From Spirometra erinaceieuropaei (lineage: Eukaryota > Platyhelminthes > Cestoda > Diphyllobothriidea > Diphyllobothriidae), in assembly GCA_902702965.1 (NCBI GenBank), contig CACRXP010000564.1:61532-125531 (forward strand): a DNA stretch of 64,000 bases, read 5' to 3'. The notes under the pieces are model-generated. The model saw only the letters and a program-made list of their open reading frames with translations, ran no database searches and was not told the DNA's origin. Both the position numbers and the translations under genes were made by a program. Below, in pieces: positions 1 through 11,440 of the stretch. Within the stretch, counting starts at the first letter, position 1, and each line of letters starts with the position of its first letter.

Positions 1-66
1 TTGGCACATTTACTTTCAGTCTGCGTCTGACGACGACCTGGGGAACCGGCGTCGAAAATTCACGCA
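1..66 (+). mobile_element. PLE 3' end with hammerhead-like motif
   Basis: This piece aligns by eye with 54848-54930 and matches the pattern of the PLE 3' ends near 54090. A CTGACGA core begins at 27, followed by an imperfect stem (GAC-CTGG / CCGG-GTC) and then GAAAATTCACG. It ends directly in a TA run at 67-86. It is a truncated retroelement tail with no coding part inside the window. The ribozyme interpretation is inference. Confidence 0.45.
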
Positions 67-86
67 ATATATATATATATATATAT
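67..86. repeat. (TA)n microsatellite
   Basis: About ten uninterrupted AT units lie between the PLE tail and a SINE fragment. A second TA run follows at about 147-164. Confidence 0.9.
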
Positions 87-145
87 GCAGAATGATATTA
101 CCGACAAAGACAAGGGAGACTGGAATGGCCATTTCTGGCCCCCTA
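86..145 (-). mobile_element. SINE-R fragment (3' part)
   Basis: On the minus strand this is the 3' segment of the tRNA-Arg-like SINE family (called SINE-R here). The diagnostic motif is ATTACCGACAAAGACAAGGG followed by AGACTGGAATGGCCATTTCT. The tRNA-like head is missing. Confidence 0.6.
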
Positions 146-167
146 ACATATATATATATATATAATA

Positions 168-410
168 TGACAGTTGGGCGTTCACCGATCAGGTTACAGA
201 ACATGCTCGTTCTGTTGTGCCTTGGGGCTCATACTTAAACCCTCGCAGGCAGTCACACAGCGGCTAGTGATATATGTTGAGCGTTAAACTCCATGACCAA
301 AGATCCCGGGTTCGAATCTCAAATGATCCACACTTGGGGTTCGGTATGACTGGCTGATGACGGCTAATAAGCCAGAAATGGCCATTCCGGTCTCCCTTGA
401 CTTTGTCGGT
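168..410. mobile_element. Composite SINE-R debris in two orientations
   Basis: Bases 175-272 resemble the minus-strand 3' flank of SINE-R (GGCGTTCACCGATC and a CACACAGCGGC motif). Bases 273-410 run on the plus strand through a degraded B box (GGGTTCGAATC) into the body TGGCTGATGACGGCTAATAA and GCCAGAAATGGCCATTCC. The A-box half is unrecognisable. It is an old, rearranged copy. Confidence 0.5.
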
Positions 411-442
411 ATCACCTTATCAACATATATATATGTAATAAT

Positions 443-625
443 AGGGGGCGCTCACCGATCGTTCTCACGGAACTCACTGTCTCTCGAGTCCAACCAGCAG
501 CCGCACAGCGGCGCATGATATAGGCAGAATGGCATTACCGACAAACACAAGGGAGACTGGAATGGCCATTTCTGGCTTATTAACCGTCATCAGCCAGTCA
601 TCCCCAACTCCGAAGTGTGGAACAA
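443..625 (-). mobile_element. SINE-R copy lacking the tRNA head
   Basis: Minus-strand copy of SINE-R. It holds GGCGCTCACCGATCGTT, the CGCACAGCGGCGC segment, then ATTACCGACAAACACAAGGG and the GGCCATTTCTGGCTTATTA body. It stops before the tRNA-like promoter boxes. Confidence 0.6.
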
Positions 626-1199
626 GGTGTATGATACAAAAGATAAACCCGTGAAGACCAATGAGCATTCCGAATGACTCGTAAATGTTCCTTTAAGCCA
701 AAATAAACACTTTTTGGCCCAACTGCCTGAAGAACCGCTGAGAAGCCAATACCATTCCTTTACTACGAGCAGGCTTGCGATCTGGAACAGACTGTTTTAG
801 TGCGTCGATAGCTTGTCCAAAAAAAGGCGATTTAATTTCCATTCTGATCAAGAAGGAGTAGGCGACAGGAAAAAAGGGATTTGTCTTTGCAGAAAACAAC
901 ACTCGCCAAGGGGCAATTCCTCTTCCAAATAAACATCCTAACCGCACGCGACAGGCAATCACTCAAATTGGCAGCACCACGGAAAGACAGTTGTCAAAAG
1001 GAAACGCTGTCGGAGCGAGAAATTTTTAGAAAACGTCAAAATGAGGCTGCATATGCAGTTAATCCAAAGAACGCAGTAACTTGGCAACCGCACCCAACGA
1101 CAACAAGTCGCTGCTGAACACCAGCCGCGAACATTTTCGGCCCTTAGTAACTGCTGTTTTTGTTCGTATTTACGACTGCTTCAAAGCTGCCTTTAGGTC

Positions 1200-1660
1200 T
1201 CCTTGCCTCGCGTTTCAGGGTCGCGGAAATTAAAGACCAATTAAACTCGGAAGTGCAGTCTGGGGTAGGGAATTTCATCCCATGTCTAAACTATCTTTGT
1301 AAATACGCGGGTCAGACTAGATGCATGCCCGAATCGCGTATACATGAACATAAGCTGGCTTTGGGGGGAGGCGGCGAAGTATTGCAAGAGGTTGCCTACA
1401 CATCCGAAACGGTCATGAGTCCAAGTAAGCAGCCGCTCAGGCAATGCCGTCCATGCCGTAAACAAGAAACGTCGAGATTCGACCTAAGCCTGGGTCTCTG
1501 TTGGGAAGTCAGTTATTTGATGTGTAGATCTGACGCCGACATACAGAACCCTATGAAGTCATCATTAGACGTGCATCGTTGATTGGCTGGTGCCCATATA
1601 GCTATTGCCTGTTCTGTTGCTGTTATTATCTCTGACATGCCCTTCAACAGGGACGACGTG
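1200..1660 (+). pseudogene. Decayed PLE GIY-YIG endonuclease and 3' UTR
   Basis: The plus-strand frame from about 1220 reads RVAEIKDQLNSEVQSGVG, then FIPCLNYLCKYAGQT, then SRIHEHKLAL. This matches the PLE linker plus GIY-YIG layout (KD-linker, (Y)xIPC, C-x-Y-x-GQT, R-I-x-EH). The domain then loses homology. Downstream from 1580, TGATTGGCT...TGTTCTGTTGCTG matches the 3' flank of the fragment at 18060-18400, so both belong to one subfamily. The catalytic Tyr of GIY is replaced and the frame is degenerate, so this is not functional. In intact elements this domain nicks target DNA for retrotransposition. Confidence 0.6.
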
Positions 1661-1734
1661 GTAGATGCGTTGGGCCAAAGTGGCATGTGTTATTCGAGCT
1701 GTGCATCCGTTAAAAGCGCCCAAACATGGGGGTG

Positions 1735-1950
1735 TGTTGGCACGCTTGGGCGCAGGCTTATTTCGCGCCGGCCATCTGCGCCCTTTCCAGCCTCCACCTT
1801 GTCGCCGGGCCCAGGTGGGTAAGGGAGGGAGGAAAGAGTACAAAAAACGCTGTGAAAGTCTATCGCTATAAACAAATTTACGCGTAAGTCAGTTTCCCTA
1901 TGTTCTCTGCTGTGGGGAACACGTTGGACATCGTCAGGAACGACGGTCAA
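1735..1950 (-). repeat. Dispersed repeat D, copy 1
   Basis: A GC-rich repeat that recurs more than ten times in the window. Its hallmark in this orientation is CACGCTTGGGCGCAGGC...CAGCCTCCACCTTGTCGCC, ending in a segment with GGACATCGTCAGGAACGACG. The plus orientation of the family is defined here by the motif GATGTCCACCGTGTGC. The class is unknown and no conserved frame runs through all copies. Confidence 0.5.
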
Positions 1951-4739
1951 ACTGTTAACTATTTCTAACGACCTCGAAATCTCAGAACAATAAATAAATT
2001 GTCTCGGTGGTGCTCGACTAGTCTTATTCTCCTTGTATGATGGAATTCAGCGCCTTCTTAAGAGGACACCCAGCGTTGCTAACATCTCCAGAGTACACAT
2101 AAAATCACCCGGAAATCGGGGAAGGCGTTAGCAGGACTCCTTACTTTCCTAATATGCAGGAGTTTGTGAAATCATGCCGGTAGAGATATTAAATGACAGT
2201 CTGAGGAACGACGGCTGCTACTTTACTCAATGGTAGGTAACATCGTGAGACTACCGCGAAGTGACTGTGAAGCAGTTTTAGACTGATGGAAATCACAACA
2301 CACATGGCTCGAATGTGTGATGCTACGCGGAAATTACCTTAACCGCTTAGATTACCCGCAGAATGAAACCGGCCATTCCGGACGGTACTATAGGCTGTCA
2401 GTCATCGAACACGATCCACTTCATAAAAATCCATTTGCTCGCCCAACAAAGGAGGAAAATTTTCTCAGACTTGGAGTCCTGAATGCGAAGTGTGCTAAAG
2501 TGTCTACGAATGAGGCCTCAGCCAGTCTACTTTTTTACACTGTCGGCCGTTTCGTCGGCACCGATGAGGCAGTCCTCGGTGTGGCAATACTTCACATACT
2601 TAAAGTGCATTATATCAAGTTATCTGTTAAGCAGTCAAAACATGTACTTTAAGATTCTCCTCTAGATATATAGAACATTCGTAGGAAGGGATTGCAACAG
2701 TCGAGCCGAATTGTTGTTTTCTTTGATCAGGGCAAAGTTCCGAATCTTAATATTTGCAGTTTCCATGGATAGGTGACACAACACATGAAAGTTTATGTCT
2801 GGAGCCTGAATGAGAGTAACTGGACTGTCGTTATTTTTACTTATTAAAGTTCATTTGAGGGAGTGAATTTGTATTTTCTGGAGGAGCATATAATCCGAAG
2901 GTATTTTGACAAAGAGAAGCTTGATAACTTTGGTAGTAATTGGCGTTTCTTTATCTTAAGACGATTTCGTACGTTTCCAAGCGTCGCATGTCAGGGCCGC
3001 ATGTTTACTCACATTCAGCTGTGAAGGGGCACACGCATACAGTACGTGACCTATCCCATAAATCTGATGACGAAAACTAATGTGAGATGTTTTAGACGTC
3101 TTAGACATTGCGCATTTTGCTTCTTCAATGAAATTACCTTTTCCTGTGTAGGAACTTTGACCATGTAATTTTGTCAGATAAAGTGTTCATAAATTTGAGC
3201 GAAAGTGGACGTTGTGATATATTTGAACAATTTCCTATGCCAGTACCTGTCCTAGACTGCGGTTGCACATCTGAACGTGTTTTTCTTCGAGAGGAGGGTA
3301 ATTTACTCTAGAGGATGTTACTGAGCAGAGCTTGCCGCACTTGAAAATTGATTTTTTGTCGGACGCCAACCGTGTAAATCAGTTTGCTAACACACTGGTT
3401 AATTTTGAGAGAACTAGACGTTTTGTCGATTTTTAAAACTCGGATTAGCAGATCTGTGCGATGTGGTGCCCGAAAGTACAGTAAGAACGCACAGAGGCAA
3501 TCCTTAGTTTAAATAGACCGAAATTGTTCGGACGTTTGGAAAATTCTACTTGATGTCACAGAAAGGGCTACCAGCAAATCGGCATTTTTAGCTTTGAACA
3601 TGTAAAACATTAACTTTCGTGCGATCTAGCTTCTGCACGTACGTAATTTAGAAATGGAGCGAGGAAGACATTAACAGTTCCAGACAAATTATCAATATTT
3701 ATATGACCACTCCGAAGCACATGCATAATCGTAAAATAAAGCCCAAAAGTGAGCCAAAATAGCAAAAAACGGACGAAATACAAAAAGCAAGGCATGCTCT
3801 TCAGTTTTCGGCAAAAAATATCAGTATTTAAGCAACGTGAAAGACAAGACAAAGGGTGTCAACTTTTTTTCCTTCACCGTGCAAAAATGTTAAGTACAGA
3901 GACATTCGTCAACGGGGTGCAATATTAAAGCACTCCTTTGAAGGCAAATCATTACGGAGAGTTTGCTAATTGATTAAACTCATATTTGTTGCTAAGATGA
4001 TGAGGTTTCCTACTTAAATGAGTTTTCAAATGCGACCCAAGCGATCTTTTACACGAAGAAGAACACCTATATACTCAGTTCCTCGGAATCAATCTCAAAA
4101 AGCACCTTATTTTTAAGGTTTCGGCAACACCAAATATAAAATCTGCCTTTATGGGCGATCGATTGGAAACGATGAAAATTATGAAGCATTCAGCGGTATC
4201 TCGAGGCCGATCTGATACTTACCGTAACTCAGAAAAACCGAAAAAGCAAATTAATTTTACGGAAGAAACTTTCTCGTTATATACACAAGATGGCATGCTT
4301 ACGAGTACACTTGTTAATTTTATCAAAATTTTTTAGTCACTGACACACCTGGCAATATGTGTCCTTATGAAAAGGTTCCTTCCTACAACGTCCTTCTCAG
4401 CGAAATCAGTCAAAATCCTGCTTACCTGATTGAACCACATCTCAATCAATTCAAAGGTGTAAAGAATAACACGAATCCTCGGGGAACGATTTTGGAATCT
4501 ATACTCGGAATGGGAACTGTTGGCGAACCGCCATACGAGCCATCACACTAATTCTTAAGGAATATTTAAATGTGGCCTAAACTAAAAGATTATTTGTAGT
4601 TGTTTTTCTATCTATCATGCCACATTTACTCAGTGTTTTGCATGGACGGGTATCCTGTACATCAACAATGGAAGTTTAAACATGGCAAACATTTTTTAAC
4701 GTTTTCGGTATTTTCCGCTTTTCTAAAAGTCTAAATATT
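1951..4739. other. No recognisable gene; AT-rich sequence
   Basis: I see no frame with recognisable protein similarity, no tRNA and no clear repeat boundary. Short ORFs (for example 2317-2652 plus and 3610-3852 minus) are low-complexity or lack family motifs. It lies within, or downstream of, the tomosyn transcription unit on the minus strand. Confidence 0.5.
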
Positions 4740-5675
4740 CCCAAAAAACGCAACACTATCATCACCATTTCTGTTCTGTCCTTAATTGCCTCAAAGTTGA
4801 TTTTTATTAAGCGGAAAGTCGGGTTTTACGCTTGCAAAGATTACGTAAGGAAACAAAATGTGGATTAAGCTCTAAAAGATTCTGCTTTACAAACTGGTTA
4901 TTTTATATGGTATAAAGTACAGTAACAAAGCTGTCTAGTGATAGTTTTCTTTCCCACAGTGAGAACATAAAAGCGTGACACGTCATCCCTGTTCTCTACT
5001 CCGTCGTGTGGCGAAGATAACGGAACGGGTTTTTTACCTTTTGTCAATTGTGGACAGTTGGGGAAATTACCAACCAAAGGACTGCCGCCTCTGCTGTTAA
5101 CAAACAGACTCGATATTGGTAGGGTTTTCCTAGAGGTGGGGACTTACTAATGGCAAAACTATGCCTAGGAATAAGCAGACGAACGACCGAAAGGGTTCTT
5201 TAGTAGGCAGAACGGTGATTTTATTCGTTAAGCACTAAAACAGCCATCAATACGTGCTCGTCAGGACAATTCACAGGGAACATTTGTTAATCTTCCCCCA
5301 GAGCATGATAAGCGAAAAGGAGGAAGCAATTCGGTCTAGGCGGTCATCCATGGGAGGAAACTCCCATGGGAACACAGGCCGCCGACTACGACTTTCAAGA
5401 GATGCCGACGTCTGATTGTTCGGATGGTCATCAAATTCGGTGGACGGCCATGTTAACAGCCGTTTACTGACATCGATATGGCTGTCTTAAGTTAAATCGC
5501 TATTCACCGATGCTACATGCAAGCCATGATTTAAGAAGATAACGTCCCTGTTTACCGCCTAAAAAGGAGGAAGGGGTCTAAGAATGCCAAGGATCATAAT
5601 CGAATTTTTAATGCAACACCCAGCCTCACCGCCTGCGACCTCCGAACGATGGTTCTGCCTGTCAACAGTTTTTAC
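4740..5675 (+). repeat. Repeat X, copy 1
   Basis: About 935 bp that aligns by eye with 24741-25675 (direct orientation) and in part with 26095-26645. Shared landmarks are TTCTCTACTCCGTCGTGTGG, GTGCTCGTCAGGACAATTCA and a hairpin CCATGGGAGGAAACTCCCATGG-like palindrome at about 5348-5369. No coding function was recognised. It could be an LTR or a non-autonomous element. Confidence 0.65.
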
Positions 5676-5884
5676 GCGAGTACACAGGGTGAGAAAAGGG
5701 TTTCAATGCAAGACAAACTAGATTTTGTGTTGGGTAAGTGCATACACCAATTCACTCCGCCATGGACACCTTGGCTGTTTCTATGTTTGACAGAAATCGT
5801 AGTGTATTACATGCGAATGGCCATTCAACCAAGTACTGATGTCTATAATTTGTTATTATTTTTTTGAACTGCGAAAACCCCGAC

Positions 5885-6012
5885 AGGCTTGGTGAGATTT
5901 GGACCCAAAACAGTAAGACAAAGGCTGAGTACAGCTTGAGTTCGAATACCACCGAGCTCGCCGAGTTTATCACAACTGGGTCAGATGTGTTGTTCAGATC
6001 TGCCAAAACACC
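5885..6012 (+). mobile_element. SINE-T (second tRNA-like family) fragment
   Basis: This shares with 6180-6330, 45520-45610 and 39075-39240 a B-box-like GAGTTCGAATACCACCGAG, followed by CTCGCCGAGTTTATCACAAC and TGGGTC. The A box is not intact. The family is distinct from SINE-R. Confidence 0.4.
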
Positions 6013-6179
6013 TGTGAATTAAATGAGTCTGGTTGTCATCTGAAGGATTCTAGACTAATTGCTTAGGAAATCCTGCTTAAACGCTCAGTCATTCATATCA
6101 AAATCGGCAGATTTTGTACGCAGCAGTAGTTCGGACGGGTAACTTGACCCAGGTGCGACCAAACTAAAAGTTCTTGGTC

Positions 6180-6330
6180 GGAGTCGCCTAGCTCAGTTAG
6201 GCAGAGTGTCGTCTGTACTTAAGGCCTGCTTTTACTGTCTTGAGTTGGAATCCCAACGACGGCGCCGCCGAGGTGTTCATAATTTGCTCAGAGGAATTAT
6301 TCGAATTTGTCACAACCGGTTATAAATTAT
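6180..6330 (+). mobile_element. SINE-T copy with tRNA-like head
   Basis: The head reads GTCGCCTAGCTCAGTTAGGC (a good pol III A box) and later GAGTTGGAATCCCAACG (B box). The spacing between the boxes is roughly tRNA-like, but the acceptor and anticodon stems do not fold well, so I do not call a tRNA gene. The tail (GAATTTGTCACAACCGG) matches the other SINE-T copies. Confidence 0.5.
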
Positions 6331-6766
6331 TTGCTGTATCAGTCCTTCTCTAGCTAATGCAACCTGTTATGTTTTTAGCCATAATTATTGGACTTGCAAT
6401 GCATCCTTTTTCTGAATATTCAGTTTACACACTTCTCACTTAGTAAGTGATGATTTGCTGAAAAGCCATGCGATCTCTTTAATTCCATGAAATATCATGT
6501 GTTACACCACCGGCTGTAAGTCTGTGGTTGTTCGGCTTCCACTTTTTAAGGACTAAGAGGAAAACAACTTCAACGGCTTCACAGGAAAGCAAAAGGAACT
6601 AAGCGCTTGAGGATATATACGGAGAAGTGCCAAAAAAATAGATGGATGTCGGAAGGTAGATTGGCCGGGTGAGTCGACTTTTTCCATGCAGACAATTCAC
6701 AGTCAAATTTAAATTATTTATCGGAATAGAAGTATGTTGAAGAGGAACAACTTGAGGTGAAAAGTA

Positions 6767-7516
6767 GGTAACGGTCGGGGGATGGCACCCAAAAAAATTC
6801 CGCCTAACCAAATCAGCCTGTCTTACGGGACAGGTTTTATTAGGGGTTTTATGAGTGGTGGCTGGTGGGGATGTACAAACTAGCCGACAGAAAGCCTTAT
6901 TTGAACAGGTGAATGATCGAATTTGGCCCGCTCTCCGTTCCGTTGTTACAAAATGGGTCGCCAAAGGCAGTATAGTGGTAACGGACGAGTGGAAGGCGTA
7001 TAATCGTCTTCCTTCAGAAGGTTATCTACATTTCTCTGTTAACCACACAAAGAACTTCAAGAACCCTATCACCGGACGGCACACCAATGCCATTAAGACA
7101 TACTGGAGTAGACTGAAAAGGAAACGCCACGAGGGAGGCCCTGTATGTGGTCGAGCTGTGTGGCCTCACATAGACGACGTACAGTATCCTCTTTGGTTTG
7201 GCCTCAATGCCATGTCTTTGACAGATGCCTGGGAACTGTTCCTGTCCCATGCTGTGCAGACTTGTTCTATTTAAAAGTGCTTTTGTTTTGTAATACACTG
7301 CCATAATGCGAATGTATGCCGTATATTCAGGTGTACGTGTGCAACGATGGGGAAGGTTGGGCAACTGCGACCGTCGTCCATGTTAGGCCGTCGGGGAATG
7401 TCCAAGTAGTGCGTGAAAGTAGGCCCCCAGCCGCTGATATAGCCTGAAGGTGTTTATTTCTAAGCGTATTATTTCTAGGTAACGGATTTTTTGGGTGCCA
7501 TGTCACGATTGTTGCC
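6767..7516 (+). mobile_element. Merlin DNA transposon, internally deleted
   Basis: The terminal inverted repeats match. The left end reads GGTAACGGTCGGGGGATGGC then ACCCAAAAAAATTCCG. The right end, reverse-complemented, reads GGCAACAATCGTGACATGGC then ACCCAAAAAATCCG. The flanking 8-mers are identical: GAAAAGTA at 6759-6766 and 7517-7524. An 8-9 bp target duplication and ends starting GG are typical of the Merlin superfamily. At 750 bp it is too short for a full Merlin transposase gene. It carries the C-terminal half of the transposase at 6855-7274. Confidence 0.88.
6855..7274 (+). pseudogene. Merlin (IS1595/ISXO2-like) transposase, C-terminal remnant
   Basis: The open frame of about 139 codons covers only the second half of a Merlin/IS1595-type DDE transposase, which is normally about 270-330 residues. 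Recognisable blocks are SIVVTDEWKAYNRLPSEGY (with the second catalytic Asp), HFSVNHTKNFKNP and TGRHTNAIKTYWSRLK. In the family the last block normally reads HTNxIExxWxxxK with the catalytic Glu; here that position is Lys. The N-terminal part with the first Asp is absent and the frame opens at a stop codon with no real ATG. The protein would be inactive. It lies between the two inverted repeats of the element. Confidence 0.85.
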
Positions 7517-7524
7517 GAAAAGTA

Positions 7525-8451
7525 TTGTCATTTTTAACTTCTACAACAGACTTTCGAACATAACTTAAAAGAAGCCAAAAACACAGAATGTGTGGCGGTT
7601 TATACAAACAGACAGGATTTAATTTACGTGGAGTCAACGAACGAAGTAAATAGAGGGCTCATCATGAGTAATTGCGCTTGCATGCGGAGTGGAAATGACG
7701 AGCGGGGTTTAAGAACCCCAGTGTCACCAATTGAGTCTTAGCCTTTATGACGCGTTCGACACCCGTGGGGAGGGGGGGGGAGAGATCACAATTTGATTGA
7801 ACCCCGATCATGCGAGCGCGGAGGCCAGTATTGAGGCGGCAGGCGCAGATGTAAGTTCAAAGCATCAGCATGCGGTCTCACCACTTCCAGGGGTTTTAAT
7901 TCGAATTTTATTCATCCTACACGTTTGGGGAGGAACTAGAGATTACAGCCGATTCAAAGCGGACTCAACGTTACATTCTTCATTTAAAGAATTTTCGCTG
8001 TTTCTTAAAACAGCACGATGGGAAAATGGTTGTGGTCTGAAAATTTTCCAACTGACTGAATTCGTCGGTCTATTTGCTGGACACGAAGGACCTCGTCAGC
8101 TCGACAAACAATACATGCGGAGGTTCTGACAGCCAAAGTAGGAATCACAAAAGGGAAAACAACCTCATAGGAATTCCCCTCTGCCCAAAGACGGAATGAT
8201 AGGCATTTTCGTGTTGTTTAAAGGACCACTCACACTGACCGTAAACCACAGCCGAGACGCAACCCCGTTTTTCGCAACTGATAGCCGAGCGGGTCCGCTT
8301 TCTCACATTTTTAGATTCCTACCCTGTTCAAAACACACACACACGAGTTTGATACGACGCATTGCTGGAAAGCTTTGTTTATGCAATGTGGTGCTTTTTA
8401 CCGAGGTATGCGGTGAAACAGATTCTAATCTCGTGTCCCAGCGCAACACAA
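7525..8451. other. No recognisable feature before the gap
   Basis: No conserved frame or repeat boundary was seen. A G run and a short CA run (about 8333-8344) are the only simple sequences. The ORF at 7797-8129 shows no family motif. Confidence 0.4.
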
Positions 8452-8569
8452 NNNNNNNNNNNNNNNNNNNNNNNNNNNNNNNNNNNNNNNNNNNNNNNNN
8501 NNNNNNNNNNNNNNNNNNNNNNNNNNNNNNNNNNNNNNNNNNNNNNNNNNNNNNNNNNNNNNNNNNNNN
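8452..8569. other. Assembly gap (118 N)
   Basis: A run of N separates two sequences that read as unique. ORFs spanning it are artefacts. Confidence 0.99.
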
Positions 8570-9169
8570 TTCAGTCGCAAACGGAAGTGACAGGCCAACG
8601 TCGGAATGTCCTCCGGGCAACATTGACACCGTTGAAGGGTTTGCCACCCAAAGTCAACCTACACCAAACAGGTGCACTTGACATCAAGCTAGGAGATGTC
8701 AACCTTAAGTACACCACCCCATCTAGATGCACGGCAAGTTTAGGTAGACGTGGACTACTTCTGAGGCATACACGTCTCACGTAAAGAGGCACGGTCCTGG
8801 TATGTGTGTGTTTACAAGATTCAAAAAAGCAACTGAAAAATGATGTGATTTCAATATTAAAATTCAAACTTTTAACATAATGACCTCGATTACCAACTGC
8901 AGGTATAATTAATTAACGAATGAGCTTTCAACTCACTACCTGACACTTTTATGGCGGTTAGAAAGTTAACCCTACAGTACAGTATTCCGACTTTCGTTTA
9001 TTTAGTTCGATAGCTGTACCTGCTGGAGAGATATTGCAACTACACAACCCAGCATGGATAACAGCGCGTCTGTACACAGGCTGCGCCCAATTTTCTAAAG
9101 CGCCAGTGTGAATATGCGTCACCTAGTTTCTATCCTCAGAGCCACACGGTTTGGGACCGTCTGATATGC

Positions 9170-9575
9170 CACGATTCGACAAACCATGGCTCTCGCAACC
9201 CGGTGTGCAATGGCCACTCTCCAGCACCGGAGTGGTAGAGGCGATTGAGTTCACGCTGGGTATACAGGCCGTGCGCATAGCTGTTCAGTCATCCGCGTCG
9301 TTTCTGTCGTTGGTCAAAGTCCTGGTCAAGTACTTGTTCTGGACCAGGGGGGGTGGGGAGAGGAGAGTCAAGGTGCTGGCTCAGGCGCGCCATCTACCTC
9401 CTACCTCCCCGTCTCCGGTCTCCTTGACTCCGTCTTGGCACCGAGCCGAGGTGGGGATAGTGAAGTAGGTGCTGTGCAAGTCTACTCTCACTATGAACTT
9501 ATTCGCGCGCCAGTCACCGTGCCTGTTTCGCCTTGCTGTGGAGCACACGGTAAACATCGTCAGATGCGATGGCCC
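9170..9575 (-). repeat. Dispersed repeat D, long copy
   Basis: It starts with ACCATGGCTCTCGCAACCCG, as in the reverse complement of 40640-41090. It continues through CTCCGTCTTGGCACCGAGCC and ends with GCTGTGGAGCACACGGTAAA. This copy helps define the unit at roughly 400-480 bp. The ORF across it (9151-9468) begins similarly to the translated copy at 40784-41089 but then diverges. Confidence 0.6.
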
Positions 9576-9779
9576 ACTAACTTCCCGGTGCCAAAAACAA
9601 TCCATTATTGACAAGTAGCCCATAGGTCACGACACGCTTGAAATTCTTTTGTAAAGAGACCCTGAATGCTGTAACTCTAATCACAACTTGTCGCCTTTCA
9701 TATTGAATTTCTTATTCAACAAGGGCCCTCAGAGATGAGCACGGGAATATACATAGCCCGTATTACGGGTGGCCCTGCC

Positions 9780-9910
9780 CTAGATTCCAGTCATGGGGAA
9801 GGGGAGAGGTAGGGGTAGGAGGGTTAGGGATAGGTACCTCCTCCCTCCCGGGATTTAGCGAGCGGGCACGAGAAGCTTGTCAGGAGGGTAAGGATAGGGT
9901 ATGTAACCCC
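9780..9910. repeat. G-rich, TTAGGG-like degenerate stretch
   Basis: Runs such as GGTAGGGGTAGGAGGGTTAG resemble decayed telomere-type or simple G-rich sequence. No regular period is kept. A similar TTGGG/TTAGG-rich stretch follows at about 10066-10180. Confidence 0.35.
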
Positions 9911-11099
9911 CCTGGATGATTGGCCAAAAGCCTGACTTCTTATCTTACTTAGTCAGATGTGCTTCATAATGGTTTTCATGGCAGTAAGTCGCGAAAGGGA
10001 TTATGCGGGAAGAGGATTTTGACCTCCGACGACGTTATTGACATTTGAGTTGCTCGTTTTGGGCTGAAAGTTAGGGTTTTGAAACGATCAGAATTGGGGC
10101 TAGTTGAGCTATTTTTGGGACTAAGGATGCCAAGCTTAGGATATGGTTTGGATTTTGGGTTGAGGCTTGGGTTAAGGTTGAGTCTAAGTTTTCCTCAAAT
10201 GCCTATGGGCCGGAAATTTCCCATTTCAGGCACGGCTATGGTTGACGTCAGATTTGTAGTTAACTATAGTCTCCCCTACCCTTGCCGCTTAGAGATTTAT
10301 GAAGGGAGATCGTAGCCGCCCGTTTAGAAATACTTGTGAATGTAGTGAATGTTAACGGTTATCTTCTTTTCAAGCGGTCCTGTGAAGCCTGCCAGGCAGT
10401 GTTCCGACCAGCAGGGAGCTAGACATTATGAGAACGGACTTTTCCCCACGATGGCGTGCAAACGAACGAGAGCGCTACAGAAGAGGCCGTGTTGTAGCCG
10501 CTGTTGCGCAGACAGCTTTGGTTTAGTCTGGACCGTTCAGGGGATTGCTTATCGCCGCAGATATAGGTGGTGCGTTAGAGCCGGTCCAATATGAAGATCA
10601 TCTAAGCGTGCCGCGACATGGCTCGTTCCTGCCTACTGACTAAATCGGTCTTTACACGCAGTCTCGTTATGTAGACAAGAATTCGCCGGTTAATCTCCTT
10701 TGATCTGGCCCTCTGATCAGAGCGGTCACTGGGAATTGAGGTCGCTGTGCGAAACACAGCTTCATGGAACCAAAAAAGAGTGAGAGCAGCGTGCCCGGTA
10801 GAAACTGAATTCGGCAGCTATCGCATGCAGCGAGGACCGTGGGACGATTTTATACTCCCAACATGTATATCTGAACACCCTGTGTACCCCAATGCCTTCG
10901 GCAAGGTGTTTTAAATGTTTTTTCGGTTTAGTCTTGTTTTATCGACTGAAGACGTCTCAGAGGGACTATCATCTGCGTCACCACCACGTAATGAATAAGA
11001 CAATCAGACGGACCGGTATTGTTATATGACCGGCAGCTTCATCCCCCAAAAACTGCAGGCATAAAAAACAGCTGTTCTTCATCACTGATGGACAACGGT
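9911..11099. other. No recognisable gene
   Basis: Apart from the TTAGGG-like stretch I see no protein similarity, tRNA or bounded repeat. Short ORFs at 10079-10315 and 10349-10594 have no motif support. Confidence 0.4.
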
Positions 11100-11440
11100 A
11101 GGACGCAGGACACCACGTAGCTGGCAACTCCAAAGTATACCTGTAAACATCACTTATTATTCACCGTTCCCAATGGTCGAAACTTCCTTGCCTTCCTGAC
11201 TAAATGTTAACTTGCCAGCGGGGCTCTATTTAAAGTCCCTTATTTTTTGAAAATTGCTCTTTTTTTTCCAGATGACAGTGTACGATTAGACTTTCGGCAA
11301 AAATTTATTTATTTTCTGTGTCTTCTTGCGCTCTCTCCTCCGTGTTGTCCTCCCCCCCCGTAAAGCCCCCTCTACTACCATTCATCGTATGACGCGTTCC
11401 ACAGGATACCTCAAGTTGGGTGGGATCCTACACCCTACAG
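11100..11440 (+). repeat. Repeat Y, copy 1
   Basis: It aligns by eye with 25735-26055 and 47020-47375. Shared strings include CTTCCTGACTAAATGTTAAC, CCACAGGATACCTCAAGTTG-like ends and a TTTTTTGAAAATTGCT block. No coding capacity was recognised. Confidence 0.6.

Noticed and set aside
6599..6964. 121-codon minus ORF over the left Merlin end
   Set aside because: It overlaps the transposase remnant antisense and crosses the transposon boundary. It is a shadow frame.
8196..8784. ORFs of 110-160 codons near 8.2-8.8 kb
   Set aside because: They run through the N gap (X residues) and have no motif outside it.
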